NCBI RefSeq assembly: GCF_900172215.1
Contig: NZ_FWFP01000015.1
Span: forward strand, 1 to 64,000
Direction of reading: 5' to 3'
DNA length: 64,000 bases
DNA from: Ruegeria meonggei
GTDB taxonomy: Bacteria; Pseudomonadota; Alphaproteobacteria; Rhodobacterales; Rhodobacteraceae
In this document: positions 1-8,672 of the stretch, one piece after another
Numbering within the stretch: the stretch's first letter is position 1
Layout: every line of letters begins with the position of its first letter
Notes under the pieces: generated by a model
The model's input: only the letters and a program-made list of their open reading frames with translations
What the model was told of the DNA's origin: nothing
The model's database searches: none
Position numbers and translations under genes: made by a program

Positions 1-111
1 CCGGTCCCCGGCGGCGTCGGCCCCATGACCATCGCCTGCCTGCTCGCCAACACCCTCACCGCATGCTGCCGCGCAAACAAACTCCCAGAACCAAAAGGCC
101 TGACCGCATAA
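1..111 (+). CDS. folD: FolD, bifunctional methylenetetrahydrofolate dehydrogenase/cyclohydrolase (3' end only)
   Basis: Only the last 36 residues and the TAA stop lie in the window. They contain the very characteristic FolD C-terminal motif [10 protein letters not shown] followed by [11 protein letters not shown], which lines the NADP site. FolD interconverts methylene-, methenyl- and formyl-tetrahydrofolate in the cytoplasm and supplies one-carbon units. The reading frame is open from base 1. A hairpin about 35 bases after the stop looks like its terminator, so it is probably the last gene of its transcript. The upstream part and the true start are outside the window. The identification rests on this short but highly conserved tail. 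Confidence 0.93.
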   Translation, partial: PVPGGVGPMTIACLLANTLTACCRANKLPEPKGLTA

Positions 112-143
112 GAAAGAGGGTCTAACTGCGACGCAATTGATGT

Positions 144-183
144 TTGGGCCGAAGAGTGGAGACATTCTTCGGCCCAAGTGTTT
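144..183 (+). terminator. Probable terminator after folD
   Basis: A 12-bp perfect stem (144-155 with 166-177, arms TTGGGCCGAAGA and TCTTCGGCCCAA) with a 10-base loop is followed by GTGTTTC. The U-tract is poor, so efficiency is uncertain, but the stem is strong and sits directly after folD. Confidence 0.55.
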
Positions 184-323
184 CAAAAAGGTAAAATTAA
201 GTTTGAAATGACGGGTTTGAATAATACCAGTTCGATGATAAACCCGTGTTTCCAGCCAGTTACGTTGTGAATGTTAAGGTCAAAGGGGCTTGGTTGGGGT
301 CCATTGACTGATGTTGAGCTTGT

Positions 324-1070
324 ATGTCGCGAAAACTGACCTCAATCCTGGCCGAGTTCACGCCAAGCAGAGCGCTGGCTGCTATGGTATTCTTGCCGCT
401 GCTGGCCTTTGCGTTCCAACCCTTTCCCAATATGTTTCTGTCCTTTCCGATGCGGTTTTTGTTCTGGGTCGGTGTCACTGCTCTGGCCTTATGTGTGACA
501 TGGATCGCAAGGAGACTGACGCAGAAGTACTTCTCCGAGGCGCATTTCTCGGCCCGTGACGTGATCCTGGTTCTGGTGGTTCTGGCGCTGTTTGTGCCCT
601 CGCTTTGGTTGATGTCCTGGCTGTTGTTGAAGGCGGGCGGGCAGCAGGCCCCGGGTTTGCTGTCGGTCGTACCTTATGGGGCGCTTTTTGCCACGGGCCT
701 GGTTTTGGTCCGGGGACACATGCAGGGGGAAATGCTGGAACAAGAACCTGAGCCCAGTTTGCCACGCCTTGCAAAGCGGTTGCCGGACACTTTTAGTGGG
801 CGGGTCTATCGTCTGACGGTGCGGGATCACTTTGTGGACGTGGTCACGTCTCAGGGGGTTTTCACAATCCGTTCGCGATTTACCGATGCGATTGACGAGA
901 TGGAGCCGATTACCGGCCATTGTACACATCGGTCCCATTGGGTGACGGATGACGCTATTACCGGCGTCGAAAAGACCGATGGAAAAACATTTCTTCGGTT
1001 GAAAAACGATGACCTCGTCCCGGTCAGCCGCAAATACAAACCGATGCTAGAGCAACATGGAGTGATCTGA
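324..1070 (+). CDS. Membrane-anchored LytTR-domain transcriptional regulator
   Basis: A 248-aa protein. Residues about 17-130 hold four hydrophobic segments (near 17-38, 43-62, 79-102 and 113-130), so it should sit in the inner membrane. Residues about 150-245 resemble a LytTR DNA-binding domain, with the family's pattern VYRLTVRDHFVDVVTS and a final FLRLKNDDLVPVSRKYKP. LytTR domains bind paired direct repeats in DNA. There is no receiver domain, so this would be a one-component membrane regulator whose signal is unknown. The ATG at 324 is chosen because it gives the full first membrane segment; another ATG lies at 311 in a different frame. It converges on pdeM with only 5 bases between stops. 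The target genes cannot be read from the sequence. Confidence 0.8.
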   Translation: MSRKLTSILAEFTPSRALAAMVFLPLLAFAFQPFPNMFLSFPMRFLFWVGVTALALCVTWIARRLTQKYFSEAHFSARDVILVLVVLALFVPSLWLMSWLLLKAGGQQAPGLLSVVPYGALFATGLVLVRGHMQGEMLEQEPEPSLPRLAKRLPDTFSGRVYRLTVRDHFVDVVTSQGVFTIRSRFTDAIDEMEPITGHCTHRSHWVTDDAITGVEKTDGKTFLRLKNDDLVPVSRKYKPMLEQHGVI

Positions 1071-1075
1071 ACGAC

Positions 1076-1738
1076 TTATCGCGGCATCGGAATGATCTGC
1101 GGGTTTGGCCCGGTCAAAATAGCCAGGGCATTGTCGCTCATCAGCGTGTTCAGGACCTGATCGGAACTCTGCAGACCACCCGTGTAGGTGCCATAGGCAG
1201 GCAGGATCAACCGCGCATCATCAACCAGAAAAGCTGGGCGTGTTATAGAACGCCCTCGTGTCCGGATGCGCGCCTTGGGGTGGTAATGGCCCGAGATCTC
1301 GGCCTGACCTCCCGCTTGTGCGATGTGACGGAAGGTCAGAGTGTCGATCACGCTTTCCGATAGATGCGCGCCCCCCAGGTCAATCGGACCGGGGTCGTGG
1401 TTGCCCTCGATCCAGATCCAACGCCGACCAGCCTGAAGGGCTGTGATCCGCAGCTTTTCGTTCGTTCCGAGCGCTGACAGTGCATCCAGATCGTCAAAGC
1501 TGTCGCCCAGGCAGATGACCAACTCTGCATTGGTTCGATCAAGGTCACTGGCCAGCCGATTCAGCGTGTCCTGACTGTCATAGGGCGGCAAAGCGGGGCC
1601 GCCGCGCCGGGCCATGCGTTCGGATTTTCCAAGATGCAGATCCGACACGCATAGCAGGCTTTGATCCGGCCACCATAGGGCCCCGGACCCCAGAGCGAAC
1701 AGGGTCCGATCTGCAAAAGAAAATGAAACTTCGTTCAT
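1076..1738 (-). CDS. pdeM: PdeM, ligase-associated DNA damage response metallophosphoesterase
   Basis: A 220-aa calcineurin-like phosphoesterase. Metal-binding motifs are in the right order: SDLHLGK (residues 32-38), GDSFDD (79-84), GNHD (112-115) and GHYHPK (150-155). This short single-domain form matches the PdeM family, found with an ATP-dependent DNA ligase, an MBL-type exonuclease and a DEXH helicase in a predicted DNA repair set. Here it lies 41 bases downstream of that helicase on the same strand and is probably co-transcribed. Family members are thought to act as nucleases or phosphodiesterases; the natural substrate is not firmly established. Neither the ligase nor the exonuclease is in this window. 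Confidence 0.87.
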   Translation of the reverse strand: MNEVSFSFADRTLFALGSGALWWPDQSLLCVSDLHLGKSERMARRGGPALPPYDSQDTLNRLASDLDRTNAELVICLGDSFDDLDALSALGTNEKLRITALQAGRRWIWIEGNHDPGPIDLGGAHLSESVIDTLTFRHIAQAGGQAEISGHYHPKARIRTRGRSITRPAFLVDDARLILPAYGTYTGGLQSSDQVLNTLMSDNALAILTGPNPQIIPMPR

Positions 1739-1779
1739 GGTACGTTCTTTGCGCGTTTGGAGCTTTCACGCAAGCAGTT

Positions 1780-4191
1780 TCAGCCGGGTTGCAGACCGGC
1801 GCCTTGCAGCAGCCGGGCGCTTTCTTCGGCCAGCAGGCGTTCCTCGGCCGTGCCTTTGACCGGCACTTTCCCAACCTCAAGAAACAATGGGGCGGCAAGC
1901 GGAGAGACGCGATCGAGCCGCAATAAGTCTATTCGGTCGCCAATCCGCGCAATCATAGCTTCGACCCGTCCGAAATCGACCAGACCGCGCATCGCCTCTT
2001 CGCGGGTGATTTGCATCAGCAGGTGGTCGGGGTCGTATTTCAGCAGCGTGTCATAGAGGATATCCGACGAAAAAGTCGCCTGTCGCCCGCTTTTACGCTG
2101 CCCGCCTGTGTTTCGTTCAATCAGCCCGGCGATAGTGGCCGAGGCACGAAAGGTTCGCTTCATCACCGCATTCCCAGCCAGCCAGGTCTCAAGCCCATCG
2201 CGCAGCGCGTCCAACTGGAATAGCGGGCGCGGGTCCGTTACCGCGTCCAGGCCCCAGATCAGCGTCGCATAGTCAGTGGAGACAAACCCTAGCGGTGCCA
2301 GCCCTGTTTCCTCCATGCGTTTGGTCAGCAGCAGCCCCAGTGTTTGCTGTGCGTTGCGTCCGGCGAAACCGTACACACACAGGTTTTCCCGCCCGTCATT
2401 CGGAAAGCTCTCGATCAGCAGGCGATCGCGCTGTGGCAGGCGCGAGATGTCGCGCTGCAGCGCAAGCCAGTCCGCCGTGTGTTGCGGCAACTGTGGCCAG
2501 TCCTGTTGGGCAAACATGCGCAGGATCCGGTCGCTCAGCTGTGTTGATGTCGCAAATTTCGTGCCTGAAAACGTAGCGATCTTGGGCTTTCGATCTGCCC
2601 GGCGACTGACCTCGACCACCATCTCGCGCAGACCTTCGTAGCGCACGATCTGACCGCCGATCAGAAAAGTGTCACCAGGGGTCAGAGAGGCGGCAAACGC
2701 TTCTTCGACCTCACCCAGCGGCTTGCCGCCCCGATTGCGTTTCAGGCGAACTTTCAATGTGTCGGTGTCCTGAATGGTACCAAGGTTCATCCGGACACGC
2801 TGGGCCGCCCTTGGGTCGCGCAATTGCCATTGGCCGTCCGGGCGCTGTTGCAGCCGCTGCCAACGGTCATAGGTGCGTAGGGCATAGCCGCCAGTGGCGC
2901 AAAACTCGAGGCAGGAGTCAAACTCTGCGCGCCCAAGCTGCGCATAGGGTCCCGCCGAGGTCATCTGTGTGAACAGTGCATTCGGATAAAACGGCCCTGC
3001 CGCTGCGGCGATCAGGATGTGCTGGCACAATACGTCCCGTGGGCCTGCCCCTCGTGGGTCTCCGTCCAGTTCATGCGCTTTTGCGGCCTCGAGAGCGGCG
3101 ACACATTCAACAACCTCAAACCGGTTGGCTGGCACCAGCAACGCTTTGGAAGGCGCGTTATAGCGATGGTTCGCGCGCCCGATCCGTTGCACCAACCGTT
3201 TGACGTTTTTGGGTGCACCGATCTGGATCACCAGATCCACATCCCCCCAATCGATGCCCAGATCCAGACTGCCAGTGCAGACAATGGCCCGCAAATCACC
3301 GCGCACCATCGCGGCCTCAACCCGTTCGCGCTGTTGCCGGTCAAGGCTGCCATGGTGGATTCCAATGGGCAGGCTGTCTTCGTTGGCCAGCCACAGGTTG
3401 TGAAAGAAGATCTCGGCCTGTGCGCGAGTGTTGTGGAAGATCAACGTCGTCTTGTGCTGTTTGATCTGCACCAACACCGCCGGGATGGAATAGGCTGCGC
3501 CGCCGCCTGACCAGGGCGGCATTTCCTGTGTCTGTAACATTCGGATATCCGGATCGGGGCCAGGATCGGCCTGGATGATCCGGCAAGGGTCGGGATGGCG
3601 GGCCAGGAAACGCGCAATCGCTTCGGGGTCTTCGACGGTGGCCGACAAGCCGACCCGTCGCAAATCGGGGCACAGGCTTTGCAACCGGGCCAGGGCCAGC
3701 ATCAACTGATCCCCGCGCTTGCTTTCGGCCAAAGCGTGGATTTCGTCGATGATCACCCGTTGCACGCCTGCAAACATCCGTGGCGCGTCCTCGTACGAGG
3801 TCAGCAAGGCCAGGCTTTCCGGCGTGGTCAACAATATGTGCGGCGGGTCGACGCGTTGGCGTTTCTTCTGCGTGGCCGAGGTATCGCCGGTTCGATCTTC
3901 GATCCGGATGGGCAGGCCGATCTCATCCGCCGGGCCACGCAGATTACGACGTATGTCGGCGGCCAGCGCCTTTAAGGGCGAGACATAGATCGTGTGCAGA
4001 CCGGTGTGCTCTTGCGCGGCCAGCTCAGCCAGAGTGGGCAGAAACCCAGCCATGGTCTTGCCGCCGCCGGTCGGTGCAATCAGCAATGTCGCCGGGTCAG
4101 AGGCCCGGTCGAACATGTCTTGCTGATGTGGGTGGACAGACCAGCCCTTGGCAGCAAACCAATCTGTGATCCGAACGGGAATCTGCGTCAT
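1780..4191 (-). CDS. Ligase-associated DNA damage response DEXH-box helicase (Lhr-type)
   Basis: An 803-aa superfamily 2 helicase. Walker A is APTGGGKT (residues 39-46); the DEIH Walker B box appears in VIIDEIHALAES, followed by LSATVEDPE (motif III) and QRIGRANHR (motif VI). The long C-terminal region after the two RecA-like domains fits the Lhr-core winged-helix and accessory domains. Its length and neighbour PdeM identify it as the helicase of the ligase-associated DNA repair cluster. It likely unwinds or translocates along nucleic acid near breaks, by ATP hydrolysis. The next gene upstream, an AAA+ ATPase of the tad locus, ends 39 bases away on the same strand, so read-through from the tad locus is possible. 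Confidence 0.9.
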   Translation of the reverse strand: MTQIPVRITDWFAAKGWSVHPHQQDMFDRASDPATLLIAPTGGGKTMAGFLPTLAELAAQEHTGLHTIYVSPLKALAADIRRNLRGPADEIGLPIRIEDRTGDTSATQKKRQRVDPPHILLTTPESLALLTSYEDAPRMFAGVQRVIIDEIHALAESKRGDQLMLALARLQSLCPDLRRVGLSATVEDPEAIARFLARHPDPCRIIQADPGPDPDIRMLQTQEMPPWSGGGAAYSIPAVLVQIKQHKTTLIFHNTRAQAEIFFHNLWLANEDSLPIGIHHGSLDRQQRERVEAAMVRGDLRAIVCTGSLDLGIDWGDVDLVIQIGAPKNVKRLVQRIGRANHRYNAPSKALLVPANRFEVVECVAALEAAKAHELDGDPRGAGPRDVLCQHILIAAAAGPFYPNALFTQMTSAGPYAQLGRAEFDSCLEFCATGGYALRTYDRWQRLQQRPDGQWQLRDPRAAQRVRMNLGTIQDTDTLKVRLKRNRGGKPLGEVEEAFAASLTPGDTFLIGGQIVRYEGLREMVVEVSRRADRKPKIATFSGTKFATSTQLSDRILRMFAQQDWPQLPQHTADWLALQRDISRLPQRDRLLIESFPNDGRENLCVYGFAGRNAQQTLGLLLTKRMEETGLAPLGFVSTDYATLIWGLDAVTDPRPLFQLDALRDGLETWLAGNAVMKRTFRASATIAGLIERNTGGQRKSGRQATFSSDILYDTLLKYDPDHLLMQITREEAMRGLVDFGRVEAMIARIGDRIDLLRLDRVSPLAAPLFLEVGKVPVKGTAEERLLAEESARLLQGAGLQPG

Positions 4192-4230
4192 GCGTGCAGA
4201 TTACCCGTCCGTTAACAAATTGGCATGGCG

Positions 4231-5538
4231 TTAATTGACGATCTTCTCGTCTTTGACGAACATATTAGCCCAGGCGCGATCGATCAGATCGGGGCTCATC
4301 TGATAGGGGATGCCCTCGAATTCACAGATCGAGATCATCTGGTCGATCAGGAAGATCGGCTGGTAGTTGGCATAGACATTGTTGATGGTCGGGTATTTGA
4401 CCTTCAGCAGATGCACCAATGCCGTTTCGTCCAAGGGCATGCCGCGCTTGCGGGCGACCATGGCGAAGATCTTCAGGTAGTTTTCCTGGTCTGGTCCGTC
4501 GATCTTGATCTTAAAGAAGATCCGGCGCAGAGCCGCTTGGTCAAAAATCTCATTCGGGTGGAAGTTGGTCGAGAAGATGACAAGCGTATCAAATGGCACC
4601 TCGAATTTCTCACCCGACTGCAGACCCAGAATATCCTTGTTTTCCTCTAGCGGAACAATCCAGCGGTTGATCAGAGCTTGCGGTGGTTCCTGCTGACGAC
4701 CAAGGTCGTCCACGATAAAGATGCCACCGGTCGACTTTAGCTGAAGCGGCGCCTGATAGGTCCGCGCAGTGGGGTTGTAGACTAGGTCCAGCATACTGAG
4801 TGACAGTTCACCACCGGTCACAACCGTTGGGCGTTCGCATTGCACATAGCGCGTGTCGAACCGTTTGCGACGACGCAGGCTGTTAGGGTCGTCGGCCTCT
4901 TGCTCGACGGCGGTGTGGACGATGGGGTCATAAACCGTGATCACCTGCCCAGCATATTCGATAGCATAGGGCACATAGACATTGTCGCCCAAAGCGTCCC
5001 TGATCCCGTTCGAGATCGAGGATTTACCGTTGCCCGGAGGACCATACATCAGAACCGACCGGCCAGCGCTGACTGCAGGGCCCAGATGGTCCAACAGGCT
5101 ATCAGGCAAAACCAGATGCCCCATGGCACCAACCAGCTGGTCACGCGTGACCTGAATGTTGCGGATTGACTGGCGCTTGACCTGTTCGCTGTAAACATCC
5201 AGTGGAACAGGCATTGCGCCAAAATACTCGGACTGGCTAAGGGCGTCCAACGCGCGGGCTTTACCGGCATCGGTCAGCTGATACCCCATCTCGTTACCGC
5301 TGTTTGCGCTTAGGGTCCCGGTGGCCTCAAGCAGTTTCTGTTCGCGCGATATGTCGATCAGTTCCTGCGTCACTGATCCAGGCAAACAGATCGCTTGTGC
5401 GACCTCACTGACTGTATCCACATTCTTGCGAAAAATCGTTTTGAGCAGAATGTCCCGCATCATCACGATGGGCAATTTCATCTCGCCCAGGCCCTTTGGG
5501 GTAGGGGGGGCCATTACCGAAGTGGTCTGCATATTCAT
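4231..5538 (-). CDS. AAA+ ATPase with N-terminal winged-helix-like region, tad-locus associated
   Basis: A 435-aa protein. Residues about 20-100 look like a winged-helix domain. The AAA+ core follows: Walker A YGPPGNGKS (165-173), Walker B IFIVDD (273-278), then a sensor-1 type segment LVIFSTNFHP. It has no signal peptide or membrane segment, so it should be cytoplasmic. Proteins of this type are seen beside tad pilus genes in alphaproteobacteria, but I know no established function. It is at the 3' end of the minus-strand tad block, 118 bases after the prepilin peptidase, so co-regulation is plausible but not certain. MoxR-like chaperone ATPases are the nearest general comparison. An alternative start is the Met two codons downstream. 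Confidence 0.75.
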   Translation of the reverse strand: MNMQTTSVMAPPTPKGLGEMKLPIVMMRDILLKTIFRKNVDTVSEVAQAICLPGSVTQELIDISREQKLLEATGTLSANSGNEMGYQLTDAGKARALDALSQSEYFGAMPVPLDVYSEQVKRQSIRNIQVTRDQLVGAMGHLVLPDSLLDHLGPAVSAGRSVLMYGPPGNGKSSISNGIRDALGDNVYVPYAIEYAGQVITVYDPIVHTAVEQEADDPNSLRRRKRFDTRYVQCERPTVVTGGELSLSMLDLVYNPTARTYQAPLQLKSTGGIFIVDDLGRQQEPPQALINRWIVPLEENKDILGLQSGEKFEVPFDTLVIFSTNFHPNEIFDQAALRRIFFKIKIDGPDQENYLKIFAMVARKRGMPLDETALVHLLKVKYPTINNVYANYQPIFLIDQMISICEFEGIPYQMSPDLIDRAWANMFVKDEKIVN

Positions 5539-5656
5539 GAGCGTTGCCCGTCTATCCAGTATTCACGCCAATAGCCCTGCCACAGGGCCGCTTGCAGAAA
5601 ATTTGGCCCCGATTTGTGTCAGTACCAAGGCAGGGACAAGGCGGACTGATGATAGT

Positions 5657-6202
5657 TTACGAGCCGTAAACCGTTCCCAAAATCAGGTAGATGGCCAGGC
5701 TGCCGCCCAGCGAAAAGCCCATGGGAAATTGGTGGCTTCGGTTCCAGCTTTCCCAATCCGGCGCAATGCTTCTGAGAGCCGTGTTTTTAGCCAACCTGTG
5801 GGTGGCAAAAGCTGCAACGGTTGTTGAAATCAGGATGAACATTATCAACATGTAATCGCCGGGCCAGATAAATGGCGCTGCCGCTGCCAGAAACTTGGCG
5901 TCGCCCGCTCCCATCACGCCGGCAGCGTTCAAGATGACGCCCGCGATCAGCACAACAACGATATGTAGCAAATGCCAGATGTATGGCGGCAAAGAAACCG
6001 TCACCGGCCCAATCTGGCTTGCGGTCCAGTCCATCGACCAAGGCGGCAACAGGAAAAGCCCGACAACAACAAAAACCACAGCCAGGGCGACCACCGCGTG
6101 GTTCTTGATCAACATGTCCCGCATATCCGTGAATGCCACGTAAATGCAGATCGGCAGAACGAATGGCAGAAACCAAGCTGCAGCAACCACCGGGATGGTC
6201 AT
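5657..6202 (-). CDS. cpaA: Prepilin peptidase CpaA/TadV
   Basis: A 181-aa integral membrane protein with about five hydrophobic segments and the type IV prepilin peptidase signatures: an early Asp in FTDMRDMLIKN and a second in GAGDAKFLAAA, the pair of catalytic aspartates of this membrane aspartyl protease family. It lacks the N-terminal methyltransferase domain of PilD, as is usual for CpaA/TadV. It should cleave the leader of the Flp pilin encoded about 10 kb upstream in the same locus. Its start is 3 bases after the stop of the TPR lipoprotein gene, so the two are likely translationally linked. Confidence 0.9.
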   Translation of the reverse strand: MTIPVVAAAWFLPFVLPICIYVAFTDMRDMLIKNHAVVALAVVFVVVGLFLLPPWSMDWTASQIGPVTVSLPPYIWHLLHIVVVLIAGVILNAAGVMGAGDAKFLAAAAPFIWPGDYMLIMFILISTTVAAFATHRLAKNTALRSIAPDWESWNRSHQFPMGFSLGGSLAIYLILGTVYGS

Positions 6203-6205
6203 GGA

Positions 6206-7057
6206 TCAGGCTTCCTCGAGCGCGCGGAGCGAGCGAACTGCTTCGTCATAATGTTGTGGATGGGTCGCAATCGCTTCTCGGAACAGGTTTTTGGCGGTTG
6301 TCACGTCGCCCTGTTTGACCGCAGAAATACCCATTGTGTTCAACAGCATGGCGCGCTCGATCTGCGTCATTGGCACAACTGGCATGCTATAGTTTCCCTG
6401 GGCAGCCCGCGCCAGAACCAGATTGTTCTTTGCCGTAAACAATGATTTGTCTTGACGGATTGCTTCGGTGAACAAACGCTCGGCCTCGTCATATTGACCG
6501 CGTGTCAGTTTGGAATAGCCCCAATTGTTCATCACCCCACCCGGGCGCGTGGTCAGGCCCACTGCAGTTTCATAAAACTGGTCGGCCCGTTTCCAATCCT
6601 TTCGGGAATCGGCGACAACTGCTTCAAGCCGGTAGCGCCTGAATGTCTCATAGGTGGGGGGGATTGCGTCTAGGACTGCCTTGGCTTGACCCCAATTTCC
6701 TGAGCGTACCAAAGCGTCTGCATATTCGACTCGATCGATGTTCGTCGCGCCTTTCATGCCAGTCACTTTTTTCCAGGCGGTGGCCGCTTCGGTTGTGCGT
6801 TTCGCGCGTGACAGGGAAATCGCCAGACCCCGCTGTAGATCGATCCGATCGGGGTTTTTGGCAGCGGCGCCCTGGAAATAGGTCACGGCCTCGTTCGGAT
6901 CGGCGGCGGTCAGCAGAACCTCGTTCAGGTTTGTTTCGTCAATGACGTTCACTTCCTGAAAGGTTTTTTCGATCTTTTCTTCTTCGGTCTCTTTTTCGCA
7001 GGCAGACAGGATCAGCCCGCACATCACGATTGACGGAATCAAGAATTGTTGGCGCAT
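6206..7057 (-). CDS. TPR lipoprotein, TadD-like pilus assembly factor
   Basis: A 283-aa protein. It begins with a lipoprotein signal ending at the lipobox LSAC (Cys about residue 20), followed by a highly acidic stretch EKETEEEK. The rest is tetratricopeptide-repeat helices; the pair NNWGYSKLTRGQYDEAERLF is typical. TadD proteins are outer-membrane-anchored TPR lipoproteins needed for Flp pilus assembly, perhaps as pilotins for the secretin. A good AAGGGA Shine-Dalgarno sequence lies 8 bases before the ATG. It sits between a second TPR lipoprotein and the prepilin peptidase. Which of the two TPR proteins is the true TadD orthologue cannot be decided here. Confidence 0.82.
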   Translation of the reverse strand: MRQQFLIPSIVMCGLILSACEKETEEEKIEKTFQEVNVIDETNLNEVLLTAADPNEAVTYFQGAAAKNPDRIDLQRGLAISLSRAKRTTEAATAWKKVTGMKGATNIDRVEYADALVRSGNWGQAKAVLDAIPPTYETFRRYRLEAVVADSRKDWKRADQFYETAVGLTTRPGGVMNNWGYSKLTRGQYDEAERLFTEAIRQDKSLFTAKNNLVLARAAQGNYSMPVVPMTQIERAMLLNTMGISAVKQGDVTTAKNLFREAIATHPQHYDEAVRSLRALEEA

Positions 7058-7087
7058 TTTTGCGTCCCTTACTGCTCTGACTCTTTG

Positions 7088-7672
7088 CTACGGGAGCTTG
7101 CGGAGCCTAAATTGCCCGTCGCCCAGCTGCTCCAGCTCGTACTCTTCTTGTTCTTCCGGTGCGATATTAACAGGATTATCCATTTTTGCGAGTGCTAAGC
7201 GTAGATTGTCCCGGATTGCGTCACTTTCGCCATTGTCCAGCGCATAGGCCCGTTTAAAGACCTGCGCTGCCTCGGGGTATTCTCCGATTTCAACCAGAAG
7301 GACACCCAGATTGTTCCATGGGGCAGGCCAGTTCGGATCGTCTTTGACCGCACGCCGCAACAGGTCTTCGGCCTGACCAAGACGCCGCAGGCCCAGATTT
7401 GCCGTGCCCATCGATGTCAGGATTTGGGGTGTCATCCCCTGGTCAAGCGCCGCGCGCGCAAATGACTTCAGCGCCAGCTCATACTCGCCCGCCTGCATCA
7501 AACGGTTGCCGACCTCGATCTCATTGGCTGCAGAGCCCTTTGGATCAAGCCCTGGAGCCTCCAGGTCGCCTGACCGTCCCGTTTCCGTACAAGAAGCCAC
7601 CATGATGATCACCATGGTGGCCTGAATTGCGCGGCGTATCCCGGTATGGATGCACCCGAGTGTTGAGCTCAT
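7088..7672 (-). CDS. tadD: Second TPR lipoprotein, TadD-like
   Basis: A 194-aa protein with a basic n-region (GIRR), a short hydrophobic stretch and a lipobox ending VASC (Cys about residue 28), followed by TPR repeats such as NNLGVLLVEIGEYPEAAQVF. This fits a periplasmic, outer-membrane-anchored TadD-type protein. It starts 6 bases after the tadC stop. A Met at residue 20 has a better Shine-Dalgarno sequence (TTCAGG), but starting there would remove the basic n-region, so the longer form is preferred. The size and position directly after tadC match TadD of other tad loci better than the longer TPR gene downstream. Confidence 0.8.
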   Translation of the reverse strand: MSSTLGCIHTGIRRAIQATMVIIMVASCTETGRSGDLEAPGLDPKGSAANEIEVGNRLMQAGEYELALKSFARAALDQGMTPQILTSMGTANLGLRRLGQAEDLLRRAVKDDPNWPAPWNNLGVLLVEIGEYPEAAQVFKRAYALDNGESDAIRDNLRLALAKMDNPVNIAPEEQEEYELEQLGDGQFRLRKLP

Positions 7673-7678
7673 TGGGTT

Positions 7679-8662
7679 TTAGCCCCCGGCGTTGGACAAA
7701 TCAGCGATACCTTTTGCCGAGGGGCCAACCAGAATGACCAGCAACGGCGGTACCGTAAGCATCATTGTGGCAAGCGTCATTTTTGTTGGCAACTTGTTGG
7801 CGGCCTCTTCGGCACGCATCACGCGTTTGTCACGCATTTCACTGGCGTATACCCGCAAAGCTTCGGCGATTGATGTACCGAATGTCGCCGATTGGATCAT
7901 AACCGTAACGAATGAGCTGACGTCCTGTACACCACATCGGGTTCCAAAGTCCCGAAGAACCGAATCGCGCTCTTTACCGGCCTTCAACTCGTAGGCGACA
8001 ACTTCAAATTCTTGTGCGATATCGGGATAAGAGGACTTCATCTCTCCGGAGACGCGCACGATGGCCTGATCCAGAGATTGTCCTGCTTCAACACAAACAA
8101 GCATCAGGTCCAACGTGTCTGGGAACCCCGCGGTGATCGCTTCATTCCGTTCCGCTACACGGCGTGTGATCCAGTAGCGCGGAAGAAAATAAAACCCTGC
8201 GGCAGGAAGGATGACACGGAGTGCCATTTGCGCAGGTGTAAACTCCTGACCTCCAGACAGCACAGTCACCAGCGCTATGCCGACCATAATACCTACGATG
8301 CCAAGTGCAAACTGCGCAAAGTGAAAGAACCTAACGGCATCTTTGGAGTGATACCCGGCTTGGCGCAGCTTAAGCTGCATGGCAGACAATTCTTCTTTGT
8401 CCTGAGGTTCCAGGAAGTTAGAGAATTTCTCCAACTTCTCGTTGCGACCTGCGGTACGCAGCTTGTCCTTTTTGGGATTCTTGTCATTTTTCGGAGCAGC
8501 GTTGGATCGCTGCAGCTTTTTCAGGGGATCCTCAGGCTGGTTCAGCATCAGAGGGATCGTGACCAAAATCATGAACAGCCCTAGAACACCGACCACGATG
8601 AGAGGGCCGAACTCGCCCAGGTGCTGTTTTAACAGGTCGTTGAGTTGCGTCAGGATTTCCAT
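7679..8662 (-). CDS. tadC: TadC, inner-membrane platform protein of Flp pilus
   Basis: A 327-aa type II/IV secretion F-domain protein. It has N-terminal hydrophobic segments (about 20-40 and near 115-160), the conserved F-domain signature TLDLMLVCVEAGQSLDQAI, and a last hydrophobic segment LATMMLTVPPLLVILVG. With TadB it forms the inner-membrane core on which the TadA ATPase acts. It follows tadB by 10 bases on the same strand and shares the family pattern with it, as expected from an ancient duplication. Length is typical for TadC. Confidence 0.92.
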   Translation of the reverse strand: MEILTQLNDLLKQHLGEFGPLIVVGVLGLFMILVTIPLMLNQPEDPLKKLQRSNAAPKNDKNPKKDKLRTAGRNEKLEKFSNFLEPQDKEELSAMQLKLRQAGYHSKDAVRFFHFAQFALGIVGIMVGIALVTVLSGGQEFTPAQMALRVILPAAGFYFLPRYWITRRVAERNEAITAGFPDTLDLMLVCVEAGQSLDQAIVRVSGEMKSSYPDIAQEFEVVAYELKAGKERDSVLRDFGTRCGVQDVSSFVTVMIQSATFGTSIAEALRVYASEMRDKRVMRAEEAANKLPTKMTLATMMLTVPPLLVILVGPSAKGIADLSNAGG

Positions 8663-8672
8663 TGCAGTCCCC

